A DNA stretch of 23,129 nucleotides from JALYUA01 sp038229875 (lineage in GTDB: Bacteria; Acidobacteriota; Thermoanaerobaculia; UBA5066; Gp7-AA6), in contig JBBROA010000070.1 of the NCBI GenBank assembly GCA_038229875.1, positions 1-23,129 on the forward strand. The letters are read 5' to 3'. Of this stretch, positions 10,543-17,868 are shown one piece after another (position 1 is the first letter of the stretch; every line of letters starts with the position of its first letter). The position numbers and the translations under genes are program-made. The notes below the pieces were generated by a model. That model was not told where the DNA came from, searched no databases, and saw nothing but the letters and a program-made list of their open reading frames with translations.

Positions 10543-10920
10543 ATGAAACTCGGCTCCCTCGTCCTTCTGCTCATCGCCGTCGCGGCGGGTCTCTGGCTCT
10601 TCCGGGATTCGTCGACGAATGCCTTCCATGGGTTCAGCCGCGAATCGCCGGCGCCGATCGACCGCGCGAAGGCCGCGGCGGACAAGAGCAGCGCCCGGGC
10701 GGCGGAAACGGGTGCGGCTCAGACCGAAGCCGACGCGGCGGCGCCGGCGGCCGGCGTCACCGAGAACATGACCACCGCCCAGGTCAAGGCCCTCCTCGGC
10801 CCTCCTTCAGACTCGACCTCCGAGACCACGGACGCGGGGGTGCGCCGGGAGACCTGGACCTACGCGCAGACCGGCAAGACGGTCGTCTTCGAGAACGGAA
10901 TCGCCGTCTCGATTCGCTGA
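10543..10920 (+). CDS. Small membrane-anchored or exported protein with a BamE-like C-terminal domain
   Basis: The 125-residue product starts with a hydrophobic segment (LGSLVLLLIAVAAGLWLF), either a signal anchor or an uncleaved signal peptide. A linker rich in Ala and charged residues follows at about 35-75. The last 50 residues (VTENMTTAQVKALLGPPSDS ... ETWTYAQTGKTVVFENGIAVSI) match the pattern of the small SmpA/OmlA/BamE alpha-beta fold: a 'gMt.eqV...lG.P' helix start followed by 'W.Y......v.F.nG.v' strands. This domain occurs in many envelope proteins apart from BamE itself. There is no lipobox, so a BamE role in outer-membrane protein insertion is not implied. Confidence 0.65.
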   Translation: MKLGSLVLLLIAVAAGLWLFRDSSTNAFHGFSRESPAPIDRAKAAADKSSARAAETGAAQTEADAAAPAAGVTENMTTAQVKALLGPPSDSTSETTDAGVRRETWTYAQTGKTVVFENGIAVSIR

Positions 10921-10927
10921 CGGCTGC

Positions 10928-10976
10928 GGCGCGCAGGCCTCGCGACAATCAGGGCGCGCAAGCCTCGCGACAATCA
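10928..10976. repeat. 25-bp tandem duplication before the S9 peptidase gene
   Basis: Two 24-base copies (10928-10951 and 10953-10976) differ at one position, G10936 versus A10961, and repeat with a period of 25 bp. Each copy runs from GGCGCGCA to GCGACAATCA. They fill almost the whole 68-bp gap between the BamE-like gene and the S9 peptidase, ending directly at its AAGGAGAG ribosome site. Confidence 0.9.
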
Positions 10977-10988
10977 AGGAGAGATGCC

Positions 10989-13124
10989 ATGGTCCGCTTT
11001 CGCGGCGCTTTGCTGTCCTCGACGATCTTCCTGGCGGCGATCTCGCGTTTCGCGGCCGGCCAGGCGCCGGCTCCCGCCGCGCCCGAAGCCTTACGGCCGC
11101 CCGAGACCCGCGTTGACACCGTGCGGGAGGTGTACGGCCGCGTGACCGTCAACGACCCGTATCGCTGGCTCGAAGATCAGAACGCGCCGGAAACGCGTGC
11201 ATGGATCGATGCGCAGAACCGTTACTCCGAAGGGGTTCTCGGGACGCTCTCCGGACGGGACGCGCTGCGGCGGCGCCTGGGAGAGCTCCTGAAGGTGGAC
11301 GCGGTCAGGACGCCCTGGGAGCAGGGCGGGCGGTATTTCTTTTTCAAGCGGCGGGCCGACCAGGACCTGTCAATCCTCTACGTGCGACGCGGAGAGAAGG
11401 GCGCCGACGAGGTCCTCGTCGACCCGCATCCCCTTTCCCCGGACCACCGGACTTCCGTCAACCTGATGGCGATGACGACGGACGGGCGCCTCGTCGCCTG
11501 GGGCGCGCAGCTCGGCGGCGAGGACGAGAACACCGTGCGTTTTCGCGACGTCGATACGAAGCGGGATCTTTCGGACGTTCTTCCGCGCGCCCGGTATCTC
11601 GGGCTGGAGCTCTCGCCGGACGGAAAGGGCGTCTTCTTTTCGCGGCTCGAAAAGGAAGGCCCGCGCGTGTACTGGCACGCGTTCGGCACGATCCCTTCGA
11701 CCGATCGGAAAATCTTCGGCGACGCCTACGGGCCTGAGAAGGGCCTCGGCCTCGACCTTTCGGAGGATGGCCGCCGGCTTCTCCTGATCGTGTCCCACGG
11801 CTCGGCCGCGGTGAAAACCGAGATCTACATGCAGGATCCGGCCGGCGCCGGTCCCGTCGAGCCGATCGTCAATGACGTCCAGGCGCGCTTCTCGCCAAAA
11901 TTCGGAGGAGACCGCCTGTTTCTGGAGACGAGCTGGAACGCGCCGAACGGGCGAATCTTCGCGGTCGATCTGACACATCCCGCGCGAGACCAATGGAAAG
12001 AAGTGGTTCCCGCCCGGGACTCGCCCATCGACGGGTTCACCCCGGCCGGCGGCCGCCTCTTCGTGAGCTATCTCGAGAATGTTCTCTCCCGCATCCGTAT
12101 CTTCGATCCCGAGGGCAAGCCGGTAGGCGACCTCTCGTTCCCGGAAATCGGGACCCTGTCCGGCGTCCGCGGACGCTGGGGTTCCCGCGATGCATTCTTC
12201 ACCTTCCAGTCATTCGTCACGCCCCAGACGATCTACCGGTACGACGTCGCAAAAGGCGCCCGGACGGTGTGGGCCAGGCAATCCGTTCCGATCGCGAGCG
12301 CAGACTTCGAAGTCCGCCAGGTCCGCTATGCGTCGAAAGACGGCACTTCCGTCCCGATGTTTCTCGTCCACCGCAAGGGCATGAAGCTCGACGGGTCGCA
12401 TCCCGCTCTTCTCACCGGGTACGGCGGGTTCAACCTCGCGCAGACGCCCGCGTTTGCCGCGCGCGCCGCGCTGTGGGTCGAAAACGGCGGCGTCTATGCG
12501 CTGGCAAACCTGCGCGGAGGAAATGAATTCGGCGAAGAATGGCATCGCGCGGGGATGCTGGCGCGAAAACAGAACGTCTTCGACGACTTTCTCGCGGCAG
12601 CGGAATGGCTGATCCGGGAGCGCTACACATCCGCTTCGCGGCTGGCGATCTCCGGCGCCTCCAACGGGGGCCTTCTCGTCGGCGCCGCGATGACGCAGCG
12701 CCCTGACCTCTTCGCCGCGGTGGTGTGCTCCTATCCCCTGCTCGACATGGTTCGGTACCACAAGTTTCTCGTCGCCGGGTACTGGGTGCCGGAGTACGGT
12801 TCCGGCGATGACCCGGAGCAGTTTCCGTTTCTCTACGCATACTCGCCGTATCACCACGTGAAGCCCGGAACGAGCTATCCGGCCGTGCTCTTCATCACCG
12901 GAGATTCCGATACGCGCGTTTCCCCGCTGCACGCGCGGAAGATGACCGCCCTGCTGCAGGCCTCGGGCGCGGAGCGTCCCGTCCTTCTCCACTACGACAC
13001 CAAGGCCGGACACTCCCGGGCATCGACGCCGATCCCGAAACAGATCGACGATCTGGTGGACGAGCTGTCCTTCCTGTTCGCCCAAACCCGAGCCGCCGTT
13101 CCGGCGATCCGAAAGGCGTCGTAG
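10989..13124 (+). CDS. Secreted prolyl oligopeptidase, peptidase family S9A
   Basis: The 711-residue enzyme starts behind AAGGAGAG with a signal peptide (FRGALLSSTIFLAAISRFAAGQ), so it is probably periplasmic. About 40-430 holds the S9A N-terminal segment (NDPYRWLEDQNAPETRAWIDAQN) and a seven-bladed propeller that screens substrate size. The C-terminal alpha/beta-hydrolase has the triad Ser558 in GASNGG, Asp641 in GDSDTRV and His675 in AGHS, with the family motifs LTGYGGFN and ANLRGGNEFGEEWH. Arg643 matches the arginine that binds the substrate carbonyl in porcine enzyme (Asp641/Arg643 there as well). The family cuts after proline in peptides of about 30 residues or less. No partner genes are visible; it may feed on peptides together with the M16 peptidases further on. 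Confidence 0.95.
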   Translation: MVRFRGALLSSTIFLAAISRFAAGQAPAPAAPEALRPPETRVDTVREVYGRVTVNDPYRWLEDQNAPETRAWIDAQNRYSEGVLGTLSGRDALRRRLGELLKVDAVRTPWEQGGRYFFFKRRADQDLSILYVRRGEKGADEVLVDPHPLSPDHRTSVNLMAMTTDGRLVAWGAQLGGEDENTVRFRDVDTKRDLSDVLPRARYLGLELSPDGKGVFFSRLEKEGPRVYWHAFGTIPSTDRKIFGDAYGPEKGLGLDLSEDGRRLLLIVSHGSAAVKTEIYMQDPAGAGPVEPIVNDVQARFSPKFGGDRLFLETSWNAPNGRIFAVDLTHPARDQWKEVVPARDSPIDGFTPAGGRLFVSYLENVLSRIRIFDPEGKPVGDLSFPEIGTLSGVRGRWGSRDAFFTFQSFVTPQTIYRYDVAKGARTVWARQSVPIASADFEVRQVRYASKDGTSVPMFLVHRKGMKLDGSHPALLTGYGGFNLAQTPAFAARAALWVENGGVYALANLRGGNEFGEEWHRAGMLARKQNVFDDFLAAAEWLIRERYTSASRLAISGASNGGLLVGAAMTQRPDLFAAVVCSYPLLDMVRYHKFLVAGYWVPEYGSGDDPEQFPFLYAYSPYHHVKPGTSYPAVLFITGDSDTRVSPLHARKMTALLQASGAERPVLLHYDTKAGHSRASTPIPKQIDDLVDELSFLFAQTRAAVPAIRKAS

Positions 13125-13239
13125 GCACGCCCACGCCGGCCACCGCCTCCGCGTCGAGGCCGACGCCCGGCCGCTGATGGACCGCTGCCGGTTTTCCGGT
13201 TTTTCCGCCGTTCCTGTACCCTGCAGCGAGAGGTACACC

Positions 13240-13635
13240 ATGCGACGTTTTCTTGCGGGGTTGTGTCTCGCGTTTGTAGCGGCGGCCGTCCTGGCCCAGC
13301 ACTCTCCGGCGCCCGAGGGTCCCGCCGAGGGCCCGCAGAAATCCAATCCCGGGTCGGGAACCGCGCCGGGCGTGCATCCGCCGTCGCCGATGTCCGGCGG
13401 CCGATTCGCTCCAGGACCTCCCCCGCCACCTCCGGGAGCGACAGAGCCCGTTCCCGCTGGCAGAGTCACGACGACCGAGTCGATCTCGGTCCCGACTCCG
13501 GTTCCGACATTCGTGCCGACCGTCTCCGCCGCGCCGCCCGTCCCGACCCGTGTCCCGACCCCGATCAGGAAGAGGGGAAAGGCCGCGAAGGTGCGACGGA
13601 CCCCGGTGCCGACGCCGCCCAGGTCCGGGGGTTAG
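13240..13635 (+). CDS. Small secreted Pro/Thr-rich protein of unknown function
   Basis: The 131-residue product begins at an ATG preceded by GAGAGG (13228-13233). Residues 1-20 form a clear signal peptide (RRFLAGLCLAFVAAAVLAQ). The mature part is low complexity: a Pro/Gly-rich stretch with PPPPPPG, then six Val-Pro-Thr units (VPTPVPTFVPT, VPTRVPTP, VPTP) interrupted by a basic patch IRKRGKAAKVRR. It has no cysteine in the mature part and no recognisable domain. The composition suggests an extended, surface or wall-spanning linker protein. An inverted repeat TGTACC/GGTACA (13215-13220 and 13232-13237) could fold over part of the ribosome site. Confidence 0.6.
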   Translation: MRRFLAGLCLAFVAAAVLAQHSPAPEGPAEGPQKSNPGSGTAPGVHPPSPMSGGRFAPGPPPPPPGATEPVPAGRVTTTESISVPTPVPTFVPTVSAAPPVPTRVPTPIRKRGKAAKVRRTPVPTPPRSGG

Positions 13636-13640
13636 GAGTC

Positions 13641-13669
13641 GGGCGAAGGAGAAAGGGGAAGGGGAAGGG
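13641..13669 (+). other. Purine tract with G-quadruplex potential
   Basis: Four G-runs (GGG, GGGG, GGGG, GGG) are separated by 11, 2 and 2 nt in a nearly all-purine stretch just after the stop of the small secreted protein. A pyrimidine-rich stretch (around 13689-13711) follows. No gene is seen from 13636 to 13820. Confidence 0.4.
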
Positions 13670-13808
13670 CGAAAACCGAAGCGAACCGGATCTCTTCCCT
13701 CTCTACTCTCTTGCCCGGCCGCCACGCCGAGCCTTCACCCTCGTACTCCGTCCGCCTCACCCCTCCCGTCCAGACGGCCTCTAGGCCTCTACCCGTCTCT
13801 CCTCCGAC

Positions 13809-13814
13809 TACACT
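13809..13814 (+). promoter_or_regulatory. -10 box for a probably leaderless glgA transcript
   Basis: TACACT (four of six consensus bases, fitting TANNNT) ends 6 nt before the GTG start of glgA and no Shine-Dalgarno is present. A transcript starting at 13821 would be leaderless. No -35 element is evident. Confidence 0.4.
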
Positions 13815-13820
13815 CCGCGC

Positions 13821-15254
13821 GTGAAGATCCTGTTTCTTGCGGCCGAAGCCGCGCCGCTCGTCAAGGTCGGCGGGCTCGGCGACGTCGTGGGGTCGCTCCC
13901 CGCGGCGCTGCGAGCGGAAGGGCATGACGTCCGCGTCGCGCTCCCCGGATACGGCGCCATCGACTGGTCGCGCTGGCGGCCGAAATACGTTTCGACGGTC
14001 GCGGTCCGGCGGGGCAGCGGCAATTTCGCGGCGCACGCCTTCGAGACGAACGTCGAGGGCGTGCCGTTCTGGCTGATCACGGGCGCTCCGATTCCGAAGG
14101 ACCACACGATCTACGGATCCGGCATCGAAGAGGACTCGCCGAAATTCATCTTCTTCTCGCTCGGCGCTCTCTGGACCGCTCAGGGCAACGGCTTCCGGCC
14201 GGACGTCGTACACGCGCACGACTTTCACACGGGCGCCGCGGTGTGGTGGCTCGCCACCGAAGGCCGCCGCAACGAGTTCTTCGCCCCGGTCGCGTCCGTC
14301 ATGACGGTACATAACCTCCCGTATGCGGGGCAGGGAGCCGGGCGCGCGCTCGGCGAATACCTGATGCCAAAGGACGGCGCGGTGTCGATCCTGCCGGAAT
14401 CGTTTCGCGATTCGCTTCTGGGTCTCGGACTCCTCGGCGCCGATCAGATTTCAACGGTCTCGCCGACGTATGCCCGGGAGATCCAGACGCCGGAGCACGG
14501 CCGCGGGCTCGACGGCCTCCTGAGGGCGCGGTGGGACAGGTTGAGCGGGATCCTGAACGGAATCGACGTAGCCGCCTGGAACCCCGCAACCGACGCCGCT
14601 CTGGCCGCCCGGTTCGACCCGGCATCCCTCGACCTCCGCGGTGCGAACAAGGAATCGCTCCAGCGGGAGGCTGGACTCTCGGCGGACCCGGTCCGGCCGC
14701 TGCTCGCGGTCGTTTCGAGGCTCGACGCTCAGAAGGGACTCGACTTCGCCGTGCCTGCGGTCCGCCGCTGGCTCGATCTCGGCGGCCAGTTCGTCCTTCT
14801 CGGAACGGGCGAGCCATCGCTCGAAGCCGCGTTCGCCGCCGTCGAGCTCGAGTACCCGGGCCGGGCGAGCGTCCGGCTGCGGTTCGACGGGACGTACGCG
14901 CGCCGGATCTACGCGGGCGCGGACGCGCTGCTGATTCCCTCGCGGTACGAACCGTGCGGCCTGACGCAGATGATCGCGATGCGATACGGCGCGCTCCCGG
15001 TCGCGCGGCGGACGGGCGGGCTCGCCGACACGGTCGTCGACGCCGGCGACCCGGGGGGCAACGGCATCATGTTCGACGAGCCCTCCGCCGCGGCTCTCTG
15101 GGACGCCCTGGAACGCCTTCTGCGCGTGCGCGCGACGCCCGGCCTGTGGAGGGAGCTGCAACGCCGCGGCATGCAGACGGACTTCTCCTGGACGCGCTCC
15201 GCGGGACGGTATTCGGACCTTTACGAGCGCGCCCGGGCGGCCCGGCTGGCGTAA
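13821..15254 (+). CDS. glgA: Glycogen synthase (GT5, ADP-glucose-dependent)
   Basis: GlgA adds glucose from ADP-glucose to the non-reducing end of glycogen in the cytoplasm. The 477 residues equal the length of the E. coli enzyme and landmarks fall at the same numbers. Lys15 lies in KVGGLGDVVGSLP, the ADP-glucose binding loop. Glu377 and Cys379 lie in PSRYEPCGLTQM, followed by RRTGGLADTVVDA. VHAHDFHTG and VVSRLDAQKGLDF are further GT5 motifs. Translation starts with GTG and lacks a Shine-Dalgarno. glgC follows after 9 nt, so the last two steps of the classical pathway are encoded together. No branching enzyme or phosphorylase gene is in the window. Confidence 0.95.
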   Translation: MKILFLAAEAAPLVKVGGLGDVVGSLPAALRAEGHDVRVALPGYGAIDWSRWRPKYVSTVAVRRGSGNFAAHAFETNVEGVPFWLITGAPIPKDHTIYGSGIEEDSPKFIFFSLGALWTAQGNGFRPDVVHAHDFHTGAAVWWLATEGRRNEFFAPVASVMTVHNLPYAGQGAGRALGEYLMPKDGAVSILPESFRDSLLGLGLLGADQISTVSPTYAREIQTPEHGRGLDGLLRARWDRLSGILNGIDVAAWNPATDAALAARFDPASLDLRGANKESLQREAGLSADPVRPLLAVVSRLDAQKGLDFAVPAVRRWLDLGGQFVLLGTGEPSLEAAFAAVELEYPGRASVRLRFDGTYARRIYAGADALLIPSRYEPCGLTQMIAMRYGALPVARRTGGLADTVVDAGDPGGNGIMFDEPSAAALWDALERLLRVRATPGLWRELQRRGMQTDFSWTRSAGRYSDLYERARAARLA

Positions 15255-15263
15255 GCTCTCCCC

Positions 15264-16514
15264 GTGAAAACACGCGCGGTCATACTCGCGGGCGGCGAAG
15301 GATCGCGCCTCGGCGTGCTGACCGACAAGCGCGCGAAACCCGCTGTCCCCTTCGCCGGCAAGTACCGCATCATCGACTTCACGCTTTCCAACTGCGTGAA
15401 CTCCGGGATCGCCGACGTGATGATCCTGACCCAGTACCGGCCCCATTCCTTAAACGAGCACATCGGGGGCGGCCGCCCCTGGGACCTCGACCGGGGCTTC
15501 ACGGGCGGCGTCCAGATCTACCAGCCCTACCGGGGACGCTTCGTCACCGACTGGTACAAGGGCACAGCGGACGCGATCTCGCAAAACCTCTCGTTCGTCG
15601 AACGCGGGGCCCCGGACATCGTGATCGTTCTCTCCGGCGATCACATCTACAAAATGAACTACGAGCCGATGATCCGGTACCACATCGAGCGGCAGGCGGA
15701 CGTGACGATCGCCACGCTGAACGTGACGCGCGAGGAGGCGACGCGCATGGGCATCCTCGCAACCGAAGAAAAGGGCGGAGGGCGCGTGAGCTCGTTCGTC
15801 GAGAAGCCCGCGGATCCCCCGGGCACGCTCGCCTCGATGGGAATTTACGTCTTCGGACTCAACATGCTCTCGACAGTTCTGCAGGAGGACGCCCGCCGGC
15901 GCGATTCATCGCACGACTTCGGGAAGGACGTGCTCCCCCGCATGGTCGCCGCGGGGCAGCGCGTCTTCGCATATCCGTTCGAGGGTTACTGGGTGGACGT
16001 GGGCACCGTGGACGCCTACTGGGAATCCCAGATGGACCTTCTCGAGGACCCGCCGGCGCTCGACCTGAACGACCGGTCGTGGATCATCCACACGCGCTCC
16101 GAAGAGCGGCCGCCGGTCGTGACACGCGAAGGCGCCATGATCAAGGACAGCATGATCACGGACGGCTGCATCATCTCTCCGGGCGCGCGGATCGAGCGCA
16201 GCGTCCTCTCGCCCGGCGTCTATGTCGGAGCGCGGGCGGTGATTCGCGAATCCGTCGTCTTGACCGACGCACGCATCGAGTCGGGCGCCCGCATCGAGCG
16301 CAGCGTGATCGACAAAGTCGTCCGCATCGGCAGGAACGCGCGGGTCGGCCACATCGAGCGCGGCGGGGAAGGTCTCGGAATCACCACGGTCGGGAAAAAC
16401 GCCATCGTCCGCGACAAGGCGGTGATCGCGCGCGGCGAAGTCGTCGAAGCGGATTCCGTCCGCGAAGCCGAAGAACGGCCAACCGTCGCCTCCGCTCACT
16501 CCGGGACGCGCTGA
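15264..16514 (+). CDS. glgC: Glucose-1-phosphate adenylyltransferase (ADP-glucose pyrophosphorylase)
   Basis: GlgC makes ADP-glucose from ATP and glucose-1-phosphate, the committed and regulated step of glycogen synthesis. The 416-residue protein has the nucleotide-binding start VILAGGEGSRLGVLTDKRAKPAVPFAGKY (residues 6 onward) and SGDHIYKMNY for the metal site. Lys181 in SFVEKP corresponds to the glucose-1-phosphate-binding lysine (Lys195 in E. coli), and GYWVDVGTVDAYW is also typical. From about residue 290 isoleucine-containing hexads form the left-handed beta helix. The GTG start is 9 nt after glgA. TAAGCT, which includes the glgA stop, lies 6 nt upstream and fits TANNNT, so an internal leaderless promoter is possible. 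No Shine-Dalgarno is seen. Confidence 0.95.
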   Translation: MKTRAVILAGGEGSRLGVLTDKRAKPAVPFAGKYRIIDFTLSNCVNSGIADVMILTQYRPHSLNEHIGGGRPWDLDRGFTGGVQIYQPYRGRFVTDWYKGTADAISQNLSFVERGAPDIVIVLSGDHIYKMNYEPMIRYHIERQADVTIATLNVTREEATRMGILATEEKGGGRVSSFVEKPADPPGTLASMGIYVFGLNMLSTVLQEDARRRDSSHDFGKDVLPRMVAAGQRVFAYPFEGYWVDVGTVDAYWESQMDLLEDPPALDLNDRSWIIHTRSEERPPVVTREGAMIKDSMITDGCIISPGARIERSVLSPGVYVGARAVIRESVVLTDARIESGARIERSVIDKVVRIGRNARVGHIERGGEGLGITTVGKNAIVRDKAVIARGEVVEADSVREAEERPTVASAHSGTR

Positions 16515-16580
16515 CGCGTCGGCGAGCGGCTCGCCTGTCGGCTCGACCGCTCGCCTCGTCCCTCCGTTCGCTGCGGCTCC

Positions 16581-16631
16581 CGCCCCGAGAGCCTCCTCCT
16601 TCCCTCCGGTCAGGAGACTTCTCTCGGGGCG
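16581..16631. terminator. Long inverted repeat between glgC and the convergent hydrolase gene
   Basis: CGCCCCGAGAG (16581-16591) pairs perfectly over 11 bp with CTCTCGGGGCG (16621-16631). In the 29-nt loop CTCCT and AGGAG can pair further. It lies between converging genes and may stop transcripts from either side, but no T-tract follows, so intrinsic termination is not proven. Confidence 0.45.
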
Positions 16632-16668
16632 AGCTTAGTCACCATCCAGACTGAAGCGCAGATCTGCT

Positions 16669-16709
16669 CCCTCTCCCCGCGCGCCGGGGGAGAGGGCCGG
16701 GGTGAGGGG
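16669..16709 (+). repeat. REP-like palindromic element, copy 2
   Basis: CCCTCTCCCC (16669-16678) and GGGGAGAGGG (16687-16696) form a 10-bp perfect stem with an 8-nt loop, followed by CCGGGGTGAGGGG. A related, less regular copy lies in the opposite orientation at 10455-10490. Confidence 0.7.
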
Positions 16710-16777
16710 CGGCACACGAAGCCTGACGGAGTTCGATCGAGAGTTTCTTCGCTCCTCTCTCGCTCGCCGGCGCGCCT

Positions 16778-17761
16778 TTAGATTCGTCTTCGCATCCAGT
16801 CGATCGCCGTCTCCTCCGCCCAGAAGCGCGGCCTGGGCGATCCGCTGACGAACCCGATGTGGCCGCCCCGGGCGGTCGTGCGGAAGTCGATCGATGACGA
16901 CGCCCTCGCCCTCACTTCATCCAGCACCCGCGCCGGCAGGAATGGATCGTCCATCGAAGACAGGCACAGGGTCGGGGTCGCCACACGTCCGACGAAGCCG
17001 AGGGAGCTCGACTTCGCGTAGTAGTCCTCCGCCCCCGTGAATCCATGGAGCGGTCCGGTCGCCGCGTCGTCGAAACCTCGGAACGACGAGGTCGCGAGAG
17101 CCCGCGGCAGATCGATGCGGCCGGCCACTTCCGGAAACCTCGCGGCGAGGTCGGCGGCCTTCATTCGAAGAGTCCTCAAAAAGACGCGCACGTAAAACCG
17201 GCCAAACGCGGCGTCCATGTGGGTCGCCCCGGCGCCGAGGTCGAAGGGGACCGAGATCGCCGCCGCGGCCGCGACCGCGGTCTGGCCCGGGTTCTCGCCG
17301 AGCCATTTCAAGAGAACGTTGCCGCCGAGCGAGACGCCGGCAGCCAGAAGAGGCACGCCGGGCTCCTCCCGCGAAAGCCGCCGCACGACGAAGTCGAGGT
17401 CCGTCGTCTCGCCCGAGTGGTAGAGACGCGGCCGCCGGTTTGAAATCCACGCCGCCAGGTTTTCCGGGCGCCTCGCGCACGAACGGAAGTTGACGGCGAC
17501 GCCGCGCCAGCCGAGAGCGCGTGCCGCAGCGAGCAGGCCCTGGACGTAGACGGAATAGGAGCTGCCCTCCAGGCCATGCAGGACCAGGAGTCGGGGTGAA
17601 CCGGCGGCCCCCTCCAGGTGGTCCAGGAACAGATCGTCGCCGTCAGGGGTCTCGACGCTCTCCCGCCGGAACGGGACCTGCCGGCGGGAGCGTGTCATTG
17701 TGCCCCACACCGTCTGCACATGCGCGCCGGGGAGCCACCAGACCGGACGGAATTCGCTCAC
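16778..17761 (-). CDS. YheT-family alpha/beta hydrolase
   Basis: The protein has 327 residues if it starts at GTG 17761. It matches the YheT family (COG0429): the N-terminal F-x-P ... HVQTVWGTM element, LLVLHGLEGSS with the oxyanion-hole HG, and the long cap-containing core. The catalytic residues are Ser144 in GVSLGGN, Asp271 or Asp272 in SSMDDPFLP and His301 in RGGHIGFV. Family members are esterase-like serine hydrolases with poorly known natural substrates. The frame stays open upstream to an ATG at 17902, but that would overlap the divergent M16 gene and add a non-conserved leader. GTG 17761 directly precedes the conserved N-terminus and has a GAGAGG upstream, rather far away. It is convergent with glgC. 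Confidence 0.85.
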   Translation of the reverse strand: MSEFRPVWWLPGAHVQTVWGTMTRSRRQVPFRRESVETPDGDDLFLDHLEGAAGSPRLLVLHGLEGSSYSVYVQGLLAAARALGWRGVAVNFRSCARRPENLAAWISNRRPRLYHSGETTDLDFVVRRLSREEPGVPLLAAGVSLGGNVLLKWLGENPGQTAVAAAAAISVPFDLGAGATHMDAAFGRFYVRVFLRTLRMKAADLAARFPEVAGRIDLPRALATSSFRGFDDAATGPLHGFTGAEDYYAKSSSLGFVGRVATPTLCLSSMDDPFLPARVLDEVRARASSSIDFRTTARGGHIGFVSGSPRPRFWAEETAIDWMRRRI

Positions 17762-17868
17762 GGGCGCGCACGTCCTCTCGATAGACTCGCGGTTTCCGAG
17801 CCCTTTCCGATCCGGGACCGTTTTGGTTTTCGCTTTCGGTTCAAGGAGCGGGCTCGCTGGAGGAACAC

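Noticed and set aside
10360..10629. N-terminal extension of the LEA-like protein to 245 residues
   Set aside because: The extension has no conserved features and would bury the lipoprotein signal in the middle of the protein. It also crosses the REP-like element and the start of the divergent gene.
14531..16654. A 707-residue plus-strand frame overlapping glgA and glgC
   Set aside because: It is extremely Arg-rich without any recognisable domain, while the other frame gives intact GlgA and GlgC with conserved catalytic residues.
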